From positions 678,501-742,500 of the forward strand of contig CP048470.1 in NCBI GenBank assembly GCA_025559845.1: a stretch of DNA of 64,000 bases. The letters run 5' to 3'. The first letter of the stretch is position 1; every line of letters starts with the position of its first letter. This DNA comes from Agrobacterium tumefaciens (lineage in GTDB: Bacteria; Pseudomonadota; Alphaproteobacteria; Rhizobiales; Rhizobiaceae). The position numbers were made by a program, and so were the translations under genes. The notes under the pieces were generated by a model. It saw nothing but the letters and a program-made list of their open reading frames with translations, searched no databases and was not told the DNA's origin. Shown here in pieces: positions 28,249 through 38,009 of the stretch.

Positions 28249-29286
28249 GTGAAGGGTATGGAAACTCAAAAAGAACGGCCCGCAGCGGCGATCACGATCG
28301 TCGACATCGCGCGACTGGCTGGCGTCAATCCTTCCACGGTGAGCCGAGCATTGGCGGGTTCTGAAGCAGTTACAGAACAGACCCGCAAGCGAATTCGCGA
28401 GATCGCGCAGGCCAATGGCTACGTTGCCAATCACAACGCCCGGCGCTTGAGATCGCGCAAGGCTGGTCAGGTCCTTGTTATGCTGCCCAACATCGCCGCC
28501 TTCTCGCACCCTCAGATCATTTCGGGGATCGAGGATGCGCTGGAAGAACACGGCATCGGTGTTATCGTCGGAAGCACGAAGGGAAATGCCGAGCGCGAAA
28601 CCGCGCTCGCCGAGCAACTCGTCACCGGAGCAGCAGATGGTGTTATCGTCCTCACGGGACGAATTCCTGAAAGCATATCGGCGTCTCCGCACTATCGACA
28701 CCGCATCATTGCTATTTCACGTCCTGTCGACACCGCGGATGTCGCCTTCGTGGGGATCGACGACAGGCAGGCCGCATATGATGCGACCCAGCACCTCCTC
28801 TCGCTCGGCAAATCGGAGATCGTTCATTTGAGCGGTCCAAGCGATAGCCCGATCTTCTCCGCACGCGCCAGAGGATACACCGATGCGATGACTGAAGCGG
28901 GTTTGGCAGACAGGGTGGAAGTCATCCATCTCCCCACATTCACGATCGATGCCGGTCGTGCCGCAATGCAGCAATTGCGTTCAAGACAAGCGCCTCTCAA
29001 CGCGATCCTCTGTGCAAGTGACGAACTTGCTTTCGGAGCAATCCAGGTCGCGAAGGAACTGGGAATCAGGGTCCCAGAGGATGTCGCATTCGTCGGTTTC
29101 GACGACCATCCTGTCAGCGGCGCCTTCACGCCGCCTCTTACCACAATCAAGATACCCCGCCATTCGCTTGGTTACACCGGTGCGAAAGCCCTGATGCAGC
29201 ATCTGGAAGACGGCAACGTTTCCTCAACCACAGAGTATCTTCCTCATACGCTTTGCATAAGAGAAAGCTGCGGCTCGAAACAGTGA
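28249..29286 (+). CDS. LacI-family transcriptional regulator
   Basis: A 345-residue regulator. The helix-turn-helix VDIARLAGVNPSTVSRAL is at 18-35, with the hinge helix NHNARRLRSRKAG after it. The periplasmic-binding-protein-like effector domain shows VGFDDHPVSGAFTPPLTTI near the C-terminus. Start GTG 28249 is used; ATG 28258 is possible. It lies 34 bp after the DeoR gene. Candidate operators of the LacI type occur at 20845 and 20958 in the divergent promoter of the ABC/HyuAB genes, which it probably controls. Confidence 0.88.
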   Translation: MKGMETQKERPAAAITIVDIARLAGVNPSTVSRALAGSEAVTEQTRKRIREIAQANGYVANHNARRLRSRKAGQVLVMLPNIAAFSHPQIISGIEDALEEHGIGVIVGSTKGNAERETALAEQLVTGAADGVIVLTGRIPESISASPHYRHRIIAISRPVDTADVAFVGIDDRQAAYDATQHLLSLGKSEIVHLSGPSDSPIFSARARGYTDAMTEAGLADRVEVIHLPTFTIDAGRAAMQQLRSRQAPLNAILCASDELAFGAIQVAKELGIRVPEDVAFVGFDDHPVSGAFTPPLTTIKIPRHSLGYTGAKALMQHLEDGNVSSTTEYLPHTLCIRESCGSKQ

Positions 29287-29325
29287 GACAATCTTATACA
29301 GCAATGTGTTTTTCCGAGCAGAAGA

Positions 29326-30240
29326 TTATCCTCGAAGCGCATCCACGAACAGCGTTCTGAACGCCTCTGCATCCACGCCCGTGACCACCGTACAATTCGG
29401 CACGCGTCCCGCAAGATGGCGCTCGCTGACTGCTGCGACCACCTGCCCAGCCGCAGCACCGCTATCGGTGTAGATAGAAACATGCGCGTCGAGCGTCTTG
29501 AAGATTTCAGGCTCCAACATATAGGCGATGGCAGCGGGATCGTGCAGGCACGGATCTTTTGAGCCGTAATGGATCAGCAAATGCGCAGCCTCTCGTGCAA
29601 CGGGCGTGTCAATTGCCTGCATCTGACGGATCATATCCTCGGTGACGGTTGCCTGACGGGTAACGTCAAGACCGAGCATCGTGATTGGGATGCCACTGTC
29701 GAAAACGATGGCGGCTGCGTGCGGGTCGACCGCGAAGTTGAATTCGGCCAAAGGCGTTGTATTGCCCGGGCAGAATGCGGCACCACCCATTATGGTAACT
29801 GCACTGACGAAATTCGGGAGGTCCGGATCGAGAAGCAGCGCCATCGCCAGATTGGTGAGCGGACCTGTCGCGCAGATGTGCAGTTGCCCTTCCTGACGTG
29901 CGATCCGCGATATCGCGTTTGCAGCATGCCCCTCGCGCAGCGCCATGCTGGCTGCAGGCAATGTGCTACCAGCAAGCCCATCTGAACCGTGCATAATCGA
30001 AACACGGCCACGTGACGCCATGATCGGCCGGGCTGCGCCTGAGTAGACGGCAATATCCTGCCGTCCACACAGTTCAAGAATACGTCTTGCGTTGTTGACG
30101 ACCGGCTCCAGTCCGACATTACCGGCAACGCAAGTGACGGCTACCATATCAAGCGCATCGGTTCGGCCGAGAGCCAGAAGCATTGCCAGCGCATCGTCGG
30201 CACCGGGATCACAGTCATAGAGGAAACGTAAAGCGGCCAT
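29326..30240 (-). CDS. Nucleoside hydrolase (IUNH family)
   Basis: Cleaves the N-glycosidic bond of a ribonucleoside to base and ribose. It is 304 residues long, the usual size. The calcium-binding signature DCDPGADDA is at 9-17, with AVTCVAGNVGLEPVVNNARR and the active-site stretch ATGPLTNLAMALLLDP further on. It follows the PotA-like ATPase by 8 bases, so it is the last gene of the PotABCD-like operon. This suggests that the transported compound is a nucleoside-like or N-glycosyl compound. It faces the LacI gene convergently with 39 bp between. Confidence 0.87.
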   Translation of the reverse strand: MAALRFLYDCDPGADDALAMLLALGRTDALDMVAVTCVAGNVGLEPVVNNARRILELCGRQDIAVYSGAARPIMASRGRVSIMHGSDGLAGSTLPAASMALREGHAANAISRIARQEGQLHICATGPLTNLAMALLLDPDLPNFVSAVTIMGGAAFCPGNTTPLAEFNFAVDPHAAAIVFDSGIPITMLGLDVTRQATVTEDMIRQMQAIDTPVAREAAHLLIHYGSKDPCLHDPAAIAYMLEPEIFKTLDAHVSIYTDSGAAAGQVVAAVSERHLAGRVPNCTVVTGVDAEAFRTLFVDALRG

Positions 30241-30248
30241 GACGTGTC

Positions 30249-31307
30249 TTAGTCCTTGTCGATCAGGAAACGGGCAGCGTCAGGTGCCCAACCGAAGCGT
30301 ACTGTCGAGCCAACCTCCACGTCACCGGCCGTGGCAGGCGCACGGGCGATGATTTCCTGCTTGCCAGCATCGATAATGACACGCAGTTCCGAGCCGCCAT
30401 AGACGGTCTCGCGGACGCGTCCCTCGCACTCACCGTCACCCAGTGTGATGACTTCCGGGCGAACGACAATAGCGCCTTTCGTGCCGTCAGCCGGTGCTGT
30501 ACCAGGAATGGGCAGGATACCGATCGCCGTCTCGAGTTTGCCGGCCTTCACCGTTCCGCGAATGATTGAAGAAACCCCAATGAAATCTGCCACGAAAAGG
30601 TTCTGCGGCTCATCATACATCTGACGAGGTGTGCCGAGCTGAGCGATCTTGCCATCATTCATCAGGCAGATGCGATCGGAGAGCGCCAGTGCTTCTTGCT
30701 GATCATGGGTCACGAAAATGATCGTAGCACCGGTCTCGCGGTGAATGCGTTTGATCTCGATCTGCATGACTTCACGCAGCTTCGCGTCAAGCGCGCCGAG
30801 CGGTTCGTCCATCAGAATGATGGCAGGATCGTAGACCAGACAGCGCGCGAGCGCGACGCGCTGTTGCTGCCCGCCAGAAAGTTGCCAAGGAGAGCGCCCG
30901 GCCGCATGGGCGAGGCCAACAGTTTCGAGGGCCTTGGCAACCTTGGTATCGATCTCCGACTTTGGCAGACTACGCATTTTGAGTGCGAAACCCACATTTT
31001 CTGCCACCGTCATGTGCGGGAAGAGCGCGTAGTTCTGGAAGACGACACCGATGTCACGCTTGTTGACCGGCGCATGGGTCTGATCCTTACCGTCAATGAT
31101 GACATTACCGGATGTGGGCTCCTGCAGGCCGCAAATGAGTTGCAGCAGTGTGGTCTTGCCGGAACCGGATGGCCCAAGCAGTGTCAGAAGTTCTCCCTTA
31201 CGTACCTCGAGATTGACGTGATCAAGGGCAATGGTTTGGCCGTAACGCTTGGCGAGGCTCTGAACCTTAAGCTTGATGTCCTGAGTGGTGGCAGAAGCGG
31301 CAGACAT
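30249..31307 (-). CDS. ABC ATPase, PotA/FbpC type with TOBE domain
   Basis: Importer ATPase of 352 residues. ATG 31307 has AAGGAACTCC upstream; an in-frame start at 31355 is less likely because it overlaps the permease stop. Walker A is LGPSGSGKTT, the Q-loop VVFQNYALFPHM, the signature LSGGQQQRVALARCL, Walker B IILMDEPLGALD and the H-loop VTHDQQEAL. The C-terminal ~110 residues form the TOBE regulatory domain. It serves the adjacent PotBC fusion permease. Confidence 0.92.
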   Translation of the reverse strand: MSAASATTQDIKLKVQSLAKRYGQTIALDHVNLEVRKGELLTLLGPSGSGKTTLLQLICGLQEPTSGNVIIDGKDQTHAPVNKRDIGVVFQNYALFPHMTVAENVGFALKMRSLPKSEIDTKVAKALETVGLAHAAGRSPWQLSGGQQQRVALARCLVYDPAIILMDEPLGALDAKLREVMQIEIKRIHRETGATIIFVTHDQQEALALSDRICLMNDGKIAQLGTPRQMYDEPQNLFVADFIGVSSIIRGTVKAGKLETAIGILPIPGTAPADGTKGAIVVRPEVITLGDGECEGRVRETVYGGSELRVIIDAGKQEIIARAPATAGDVEVGSTVRFGWAPDAARFLIDKD

Positions 31308-31356
31308 ATCGAATGGAGTTCCTTTGGTCGTGATGGGGGAGGCAGACGCGCGCATG

Positions 31357-33093
31357 TCAGCGCGGCCTTGCCTTTTCAGCGATGACGAAGAGCACTGTCA
31401 CCACCGCCACGATGAAGACCGAGGCCGCAGCCAGGGTCGGTGAAATACTGAGAATGATATCGTCCCACATCTGCTTTGGCAGCGTTTGCTTGACGCCTGC
31501 CCCAACGAACAGCGCGATGGTCAGCTCTTCGAAGGAGTGCAAAAGGCCAAACAGGAATGCCGCAATGGCGCCACCCTTTACGAGGGGAAGAAGGACGAGG
31601 CGAACCTGCTGCCAGCGGCTTGCGCCGAGCGTGGCTGCCGCCTGCAGAAGGCGCCAGTCGAACCCACGAAATGTCGTCAGCAGAATTACGAAAACAATGG
31701 GCATGGCCGAGAGTGTGTGGCCCAGAATAATTCCGGTATCGGTTGCGATCAGACCAACCTTCGCCAGCACATAGAAGAGCGATACCCCAATCACGATATT
31801 GGGTACGATCATCGGCAGCATGAACGACAGGAAAATCAATCCACCGGCCTTGCGCTGCGTACGCGCCAGGCCATAGGCCGCAAGACCCGAGATGATGGTC
31901 GCAACAATTCCGGTCGCGATCGCAACGACGACGGAACGCGTGGTGGCACCCATCCACTGGTCAGAGCTCAGATAGGTCTCGAACCAACGCAGCGAAAAAC
32001 TCTTCGGCGGGAACTCGAGGAAGCTCGAGCCAGAAAATGCCATCGGTGGGAAAGCCAGCACGGGTATGATCAGAACCGCAATGACGATCCAGACGAAAAC
32101 GGTGAAGACCGTCCGACCGAGACGGGCCGGGAAGAGATTTGCGATGAAATCGCTGACGCCCGCGCCGATCTCCACAACGGCGCCACCGATAGCACCGATA
32201 ACACCCCCGCGTTTTACCGCGGCACCGTTTCCGGAAACGGCCGACATACCAAAAAAGCGGTCGTAGACGGCAATGGTGATCAGGGTCACAGCAAGAAGAA
32301 GTGCGGCAAGGGCACCGGCAAGACGCAGGTTGAAGAGTTGCTGCACCTGGGTGATCATCATCTGGCCGATCACCGTTTCGCGCGGAGATCCCAGCAATGC
32401 CGGGGTAATGAAGAAACCAAGCCCCATGACAAAGATCAACAAACCCGCCGCGGCAACGCCCGGCATGGAAAGTGGCACGAAGATACGCCAGAAGGACTGG
32501 CTGCGGCTTGCACCCATCGTCATCGCCGCCGGGATAAGGCGACCATCGATCGTCAGCATGGTTGGCAGCATAGTAAGGATCGCGACCGGCAACATCGCAT
32601 GTGCCATGCCGAAGATCACGGCACCGCGTCCATAAAGCAGGTCGAGTTGCGTATCGAAGCCCATGCCGGTCAGCATCTGGGCAACGATGCCCTTGCGGGC
32701 GAGAAGCACGATCCAGGCAAAATTCTTCAACAGCGGACTAACCCAGAAAGGCAGAAGAACCAGCCACATGGCCATTCTTCGGCGACGTTCCGGCATTCCT
32801 GCCAGCCACACCGCGATCGGATAACCGACCAGAAGGCAGACAATTGTAACCTGCGCAGCAATGGCAAACGTATTGGCCAAAACCTTCACATAAACGCCAG
32901 CAGAGAACATCTGCTCGTAAACGCTAAGGTCGAAGGAACCGGACTTCGGATCGACGAAAGATTGCCAGATGAGTGCGCCAGCCGGAAGGATCAGCAACAG
33001 CGCCATATAGACAAGCCCCGGCGTCGAGAGCCAGAGGCTGTCCAGCCGCAGGCGCTTGCGAGAGATTGTGTCTTTGGCAGAGAGTTCAGCCAT
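31357..33093 (-). CDS. ABC permease, PotB-PotC fusion
   Basis: A single 578-residue protein holds two importer permease domains. ATG 33093 follows GGACCCCC; longer starts lack sense. The first half (to about 290) resembles PotB, with an EAA loop AMTMGASRSQSFWRIFVPL. A linker with charged and glycine-rich residues (to about 330) follows. The second half resembles PotC, with AATLGASRWQQVRLVLLPL. Roughly twelve membrane helices are expected. PotB and PotC are normally separate genes, so one fused chain replaces the heterodimer. It sits between the binding protein and ATPase genes. Confidence 0.88.
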   Translation of the reverse strand: MAELSAKDTISRKRLRLDSLWLSTPGLVYMALLLILPAGALIWQSFVDPKSGSFDLSVYEQMFSAGVYVKVLANTFAIAAQVTIVCLLVGYPIAVWLAGMPERRRRMAMWLVLLPFWVSPLLKNFAWIVLLARKGIVAQMLTGMGFDTQLDLLYGRGAVIFGMAHAMLPVAILTMLPTMLTIDGRLIPAAMTMGASRSQSFWRIFVPLSMPGVAAAGLLIFVMGLGFFITPALLGSPRETVIGQMMITQVQQLFNLRLAGALAALLLAVTLITIAVYDRFFGMSAVSGNGAAVKRGGVIGAIGGAVVEIGAGVSDFIANLFPARLGRTVFTVFVWIVIAVLIIPVLAFPPMAFSGSSFLEFPPKSFSLRWFETYLSSDQWMGATTRSVVVAIATGIVATIISGLAAYGLARTQRKAGGLIFLSFMLPMIVPNIVIGVSLFYVLAKVGLIATDTGIILGHTLSAMPIVFVILLTTFRGFDWRLLQAAATLGASRWQQVRLVLLPLVKGGAIAAFLFGLLHSFEELTIALFVGAGVKQTLPKQMWDDIILSISPTLAAASVFIVAVVTVLFVIAEKARPR

Positions 33094-33204
33094 TGGGGGT
33101 CCTGTTCGTTGAAATGGCCCGTTCCGCGCATCGCGGAACCGGGCCACCCATGTCAGATATGGAGCCCCGCCGATAGGCGGGACCTGAAGCTCAGGCGGCG
33201 CAGA

Positions 33205-34275
33205 TCAGCCAAGGATCCACTGTTCGAAGCGCTGCGTCAGCGCATCCTGATGTTCAGCCCAGTATGCAGCATTGAGAACCGTCAGTCCCTTGATGTTGGC
33301 AGGGGCAGTCGGCAGAAGCTCTGCCTTTTCAGCACTCAGATGTTCATAGGCCTTCATGTTGGTCGGGCCGCAGGCAAGAACGTCCGTGTAGGCTGCCTGA
33401 CGTTTGGGATCGAGGCACCATTCGATGAACTTTCGGGCAAGATCCGCCTTTTCAGTGTTGCCTGCAATCGTCCAGCCATCGATGTTGAAGAGGCCACCGT
33501 TCCAGACGATACCTGCCGGTGCACCCGCATTGATCGCTGCCTGGGCGCGGGTCGACCAGGTCGACATCATGTCCAGTTCGCCGTTCTGCAAAAGTTGCGT
33601 CGCATGCGCGCCGGATGTCCACCAGATGTCAATATTGGACTTGATCTTGTCGAGGCTCTTGAAGGCGCGATCAACATCAAGCGGGTAGAGCTTGTCGAGC
33701 GGAACGCCATCCGCGAGCAACGCCATTTCCAATGTGGTCACCGGGCTGCGCCACAGGCCGCGACGGCCCTTGAATGCCTCGGTGTTCCAGAAATCGGCCC
33801 AGCTCGACGGGACCGTCTTCACCGTATCTTTGCGATAGCCCATGGCGAGCGCGAAGATGGCAACACCGGCAAAGTCGGGCTCGAAGGTATGCGGGGTGAA
33901 GTCGTCCTTGTTCGGCACTTCGATGTTCAGCGGCAGCATGTAATTGTCGCCGAGTTTACGAATACGCAGAACGTGTTCAGGCGTCATCAGTGCAACGTCA
34001 AACAGTTTCGTATCCGTATCGATCGCCATCTTGTACTGCGGGATCGGGTCAGGCTCATTGGTGTTGGTCTGGATCGTGACACCCGTCTCGGCAGCGAAGG
34101 TATCATAGAACGCAACTTTAAAGCCTTCGTAGAAGGCACCGCCCATGTCGCGCACGACAAGCGTTTCGCCAGCGAAAACACGGTTGCCTTTGAGAAGGAC
34201 CGGCGCCGCAAGTGCCATGGCCGCAAGCCCTGTCGTCGTTTTCATAAAGCCGCGGCGTGAAACGTTATTGTTCAT
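33205..34275 (-). CDS. ABC solute-binding protein, PotD-like, Tat-exported
   Basis: Periplasmic binding protein of 356 residues. ATG 34275 is preceded by AGAGGG. The N-terminus has a twin-arginine signal SRRGFMKTTTGLAAMALAAP, with cleavage after VFA-G. The mature part resembles the spermidine/putrescine or iron-type SBP_bac_8 family (LVVRDMGGAFYEGFKVAFYD, WTSGAHATQLLQNGELDM). A polyamine ligand is not certain because the neighbours are a nucleoside hydrolase, an M20 hydrolase and a GH3 enzyme. A 111-bp gap separates it from the permease. Confidence 0.87.
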   Translation of the reverse strand: MNNNVSRRGFMKTTTGLAAMALAAPVLLKGNRVFAGETLVVRDMGGAFYEGFKVAFYDTFAAETGVTIQTNTNEPDPIPQYKMAIDTDTKLFDVALMTPEHVLRIRKLGDNYMLPLNIEVPNKDDFTPHTFEPDFAGVAIFALAMGYRKDTVKTVPSSWADFWNTEAFKGRRGLWRSPVTTLEMALLADGVPLDKLYPLDVDRAFKSLDKIKSNIDIWWTSGAHATQLLQNGELDMMSTWSTRAQAAINAGAPAGIVWNGGLFNIDGWTIAGNTEKADLARKFIEWCLDPKRQAAYTDVLACGPTNMKAYEHLSAEKAELLPTAPANIKGLTVLNAAYWAEHQDALTQRFEQWILG

Positions 34276-34338
34276 TTTACCCTCTGAGTTTGTTTAACCT
34301 TCATCAATTACTTTTCCCGTCCGCATGGCTTCGGTAAA

Positions 34339-35544
34339 TTACATTTTTCCGTGCATCTGCTTTGGTACATGCGAAGCAAGCGGTCGCCGGCTTGCACAAA
34401 ACCGAATGACGGCCGATGCAAGAACGCTGTCGCAGATGTGAAGCTGGCTTTCTTCAATGAATTCGTCGGGACGGTGTCCCTGCTCCATGCTACCGGGCCC
34501 ACAAATCACAACCGGGACGTCAAGCGCCTGAGCGAACAAGCCGGCCTCCGTGCCAAAGCTCACCCGACATTCCTTGCTGCCCCTGGGCAGACATTGGGCA
34601 AAGGCCTGAACAACTGGATGATCTCCATCGATCGAATGGCCGGGATAGTTGCCGGTGATCTCAATGTCGATTGCCGCTTCCTTGAAGCGCTCCTTATAGG
34701 GAGCAACTGCAGCGGCACCGGCCTTTCGGACCTGCTCTGCGAGAGCAAGCGGGTCGTCTGCGGCCATCATCCGGCATTCCATCAGAAGCTCGGCATGATC
34801 AGGAACAAGGTTGACTGCAGTCCCGCCAACCAATTTGCCCACATGCACCGTTGCGTAGGGAACCGAGTATCTAGGCTCACGCGGACCACGGGCCTCGATA
34901 TCATCCTGCAGGCGGCGCAAACCCGAAATGAAATCAGAGGCTATATGCAACGCATTCAGCGCAAGAGGTGCTTCGGCCGAATGACGCGGAACACCGGTTG
35001 CTTTTACCTGGAACGCCATCTTGCCCTTGTGACCCAAGCCGAGCTGCATTGATGTCGGCTCTCCGACAACAATCAGATCGGGCAGGATATCGCGGGCCGC
35101 AATTTCTTCCAGCATGGGCCTGACACCAACGCAGCCGATCTCCTCGTCATAGGAAATCGCAAACCAGAGCGGCGCGGCGAGGCGCGTTCCATCGATGCTT
35201 TCTGCCAACGCCAAAGCAGAGGCGACAAAGCCCTTCATATCGGTCGTACCGCGACCGTAAAGCCTGCCATTTTGACGCGTCATCGCGAAGGGCGGAACAG
35301 TCCAGTCCTGCCCGATCACCGGCACCACATCAACATGGCCGGAAAGCATGAGCCCGCCCGGAACATCTGGTCCCAGACGCGCCAACAGGGCCGCTTTCTG
35401 TCCGGTGGTGTCATAGAAGCGTTCACAGACAGCGCCAGCATTTGCCAGCGCTGATTCAATTTCTTCGATCAACGGCAGATTGGTGTCCGAACTCACAGTG
35501 GGATAGGCGACCAGCCGCGCCAACCAGTCCTGCGTCGCGGTCAC
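34339..35544 (-). CDS. M20-family amidohydrolase, ArgE/DapE-like
   Basis: Zinc-dependent amidohydrolase of 401 residues. It carries the M20 set: GGLMLSGHVDVVP (His-Val-Asp), GRGTTDMKGF (bridging Asp), ISYDEEIGCVG (catalytic and metal Glu), VVGEPTSMQLG, and a late GPGSMEQGHRPDEFI metal His. This looks like an ArgE-type acetylornithine deacetylase, but the context is catabolic, so it may remove an acyl group from the imported amine or conjugate. Its GTG start overlaps the GH3 stop (GTGA). A 63-bp gap separates it from the binding protein. Confidence 0.86.
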   Translation of the reverse strand: MTATQDWLARLVAYPTVSSDTNLPLIEEIESALANAGAVCERFYDTTGQKAALLARLGPDVPGGLMLSGHVDVVPVIGQDWTVPPFAMTRQNGRLYGRGTTDMKGFVASALALAESIDGTRLAAPLWFAISYDEEIGCVGVRPMLEEIAARDILPDLIVVGEPTSMQLGLGHKGKMAFQVKATGVPRHSAEAPLALNALHIASDFISGLRRLQDDIEARGPREPRYSVPYATVHVGKLVGGTAVNLVPDHAELLMECRMMAADDPLALAEQVRKAGAAAVAPYKERFKEAAIDIEITGNYPGHSIDGDHPVVQAFAQCLPRGSKECRVSFGTEAGLFAQALDVPVVICGPGSMEQGHRPDEFIEESQLHICDSVLASAVIRFCASRRPLASHVPKQMHGKM

Positions 35545-37883
35545 AGCTTTGCTTCCGCAGCATCCATCGCCGCGTTAATGTCGCTGATAAGGCCATCAAC
35601 TTCTGCTTCGGGAATGGATAGACGCAGACGACGCTCGAGCGAGGTGAAAATGCCGAAGAACGAGTTCGAGCAATGGTTGAGCATGCGCATTGCGTCGTCG
35701 TTGGAAATACTGCAGCGCTTCGTCAGATAAGCCGAGATATGTTCGCAGGCGATGGCATTCGGCAGCACGTAAGCCGGTTGCGTATCATAAGCGATCCGTC
35801 GGAACGGAAGTACCGAAGGCTTGATTGCCAGATCGGCAGAGAGTTTCGGATCACGAGAGGACGCGCCAACAACGATACGAGCCTCTACACCCTCCAGCAC
35901 CCAGCGACCAAGGGCCGGATCCCAGATCGCCAGATCCGAACCTTTCAGGATGATTTCCACCCGTTTGCTTTCGCCAACCTCCAGAACCGGCTTGGCGAAG
36001 CCTTTCAGTTCCTGCGGCGAACGCTTCAACCGCTTACCGCGAGCCTGCAAGTAGAGCTGTGCGATTTCGGCACCTGCACGATCACCGGTGTTGGTAACGG
36101 TGAATGCAACAGTAATCTCATCGCGAAGCCCGATCTCTGATGAGGAGAGCGTGAGATCGGAATAGGCAAACGTCGTATAGCTCAGGCCGTGACCGAAGGG
36201 GAAAAGCGGTTCGATTTCGCGCAGATCGTAGGAGCGGTACCCCACATGGATGCCCTCTCCATAGATGTGCCGGCCGTTTTCACCGGGGTAGTGCAAGAAA
36301 CCCGGCACATCGGCCAAACGCTTCGGGAACGTGACGGAGAGCTTGCCAGACGGATTGACTTTTCCCGTCAAGACATCTGCGACGGCACCGCCCATGGCCT
36401 GTCCGGAATAGAAGGTGACCAGCACAGCGTTGACCTGTTCAATCCACGGCATTTCGACTGCATCGGGGCAGGCAATCACGACAGCGACCTTGTCTGAAAC
36501 GGCTGCCAGTGCAGCAATCATCTCATCCTGTCCTGGGCCTAGCGCCAGCGTGGTTCTATCTGAACCTTCACCATCATAGGCGCCTTCCGTCGACGTATAG
36601 ACGAGAACAAGATCGGCCCCTGCTGCCAATGCGAGCGTTTCTGCGTCGGCGTTTTCACGGAAAGTCAGAGCATGACCTGCGCCGAGCGCCTGTTGTAGCT
36701 GCTCCAGTGGCTGATCGACCATCGTCGGTATCGTCGTCGCGCAACCGGAACCCTGAATAACAGGTGTGCCCGCATCACGGCCGACCACCAGGATATTTTT
36801 CATGGCAGGCTGGATTGGCAGCAAAGCGTTATTGCTGACGAGCACCATGGAAGCCGCAGCCATTGCCCGCGCTTCGGCATGATGGTCGTCTGCCGTGTAA
36901 ACAGGCACCGGCGCCTCGGCACCAGCATTACAACGCTCGATCATATCGAGCATCCGCTGGCACGACAGATGGGCAACTTCTGCCGGTATGGATCCATCGT
37001 TGAGCGCTTCCAGCAGATCCGCTTTGCGGCGTGGGCTTTCCGGCATATCGAGGTCACCGCCAGCCATCAATGAAACGGCTCGATCCTTGATGCCGTGCCA
37101 GTCGGAAACGACAACGCCTTCAAATCCCCACTCCTTGCGCAGAACCTGATCGAGAAGCCAGGGGTCCTGAGACGCCTGAACGCCGTTCAGACGATTGTAG
37201 GACGACATGATCGTCCAGGGCTTCGATTGCTTGATAGCGATCTCAAAACCCTTGAGATAGATCTCGCGCAGCGCGCGTTCTTCAACGACGCTGTCCATCG
37301 TCGTGCGTTCAACTTCGGAGTTGTTGCAAGCGAAGTGTTTGAGCGAGGTACCAACGCCCTGAGACTGGATGCCCTCAATAACGGCAGCCGATAGTTTGCC
37401 TGTCACCAATGGATCTTCCGAGTAGTACTCATAGGAACGGCCGGCCAACGGTGTGCGACGGAGATTGATGCCAGGCCCGAGAAGCAGGTGTACACCCATG
37501 GCTCGGCATTCTTTACCGAGCAATTCTCCCAGCCGTTGCATCAACCCTACGTCCCAGCTGTTGCCCATTGCCGAGCCGTTCGGAAAACAGGTTGCCGGCT
37601 TCATTTCGCCCCAGGCGATCGCGACATCGCTGGCACGCTGATTGACGACGGAGAGAAACGCATCGAGGTCCATACCACCGCGTTCATCGCTGTCGATCTG
37701 TGGAATTGAGTAACGAACGCCGTAGGTACCGTCAGTCATGACAATTGGCTTGATGCCGTAAGCAGGCACTGCCGCCGTCTTCCACATGCCGAAGCCGGAA
37801 AGGAGGTCGACCTTTTCCGCATTTGTCATCGCTTCAGCGATCGATGCAGTGTTCTGGTTTGCGGACTGGCTCTTCTCTAACAT
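35541..37883 (-). CDS. Glycoside hydrolase family 3 (beta-glucosidase-like)
   Basis: A 780-residue beta-glycosidase without a signal peptide, so cytoplasmic. ATG 37883 follows GGAGCC. Substrate-site motifs LKHFACNN (181-188) and GRSYEYYSEDP (148-158) are present, and the nucleophile is Asp261 in VVVSDWHG. The GH3 C-terminal domain has VYTSTEGAYDGEGSDR, then a fibronectin-III-like segment (LRDEITVAFTVTNTGDRAGAE). About 90 further residues form a helical tail that I do not associate with the family. It is the first gene of the array after lysR and is translationally coupled to the M20 gene. Confidence 0.9.
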   Translation of the reverse strand: MLEKSQSANQNTASIAEAMTNAEKVDLLSGFGMWKTAAVPAYGIKPIVMTDGTYGVRYSIPQIDSDERGGMDLDAFLSVVNQRASDVAIAWGEMKPATCFPNGSAMGNSWDVGLMQRLGELLGKECRAMGVHLLLGPGINLRRTPLAGRSYEYYSEDPLVTGKLSAAVIEGIQSQGVGTSLKHFACNNSEVERTTMDSVVEERALREIYLKGFEIAIKQSKPWTIMSSYNRLNGVQASQDPWLLDQVLRKEWGFEGVVVSDWHGIKDRAVSLMAGGDLDMPESPRRKADLLEALNDGSIPAEVAHLSCQRMLDMIERCNAGAEAPVPVYTADDHHAEARAMAAASMVLVSNNALLPIQPAMKNILVVGRDAGTPVIQGSGCATTIPTMVDQPLEQLQQALGAGHALTFRENADAETLALAAGADLVLVYTSTEGAYDGEGSDRTTLALGPGQDEMIAALAAVSDKVAVVIACPDAVEMPWIEQVNAVLVTFYSGQAMGGAVADVLTGKVNPSGKLSVTFPKRLADVPGFLHYPGENGRHIYGEGIHVGYRSYDLREIEPLFPFGHGLSYTTFAYSDLTLSSSEIGLRDEITVAFTVTNTGDRAGAEIAQLYLQARGKRLKRSPQELKGFAKPVLEVGESKRVEIILKGSDLAIWDPALGRWVLEGVEARIVVGASSRDPKLSADLAIKPSVLPFRRIAYDTQPAYVLPNAIACEHISAYLTKRCSISNDDAMRMLNHCSNSFFGIFTSLERRLRLSIPEAEVDGLISDINAAMDAAEAKL

Positions 37884-38009
37884 GCTTGGCTCCGTAATGC
37901 GGCGATCGCCGACCTGTCAGTGCGGCGTTGGCGCGCACACTGTCAGTCGATGGCAAAAAAGAAAAATAAGATATTCGGAACTGGTGCTTAGAAAAAAACG
38001 AGCCTAGCG

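Noticed and set aside
31486..34260. A very long (924-codon) open frame on the plus strand opposite the Pot-like genes
   Set aside because: It is antisense to two well-supported ABC genes, has no recognisable domain and a composition rich in His, Gln and Arg, as expected of a shadow frame in high-GC codon-biased DNA.
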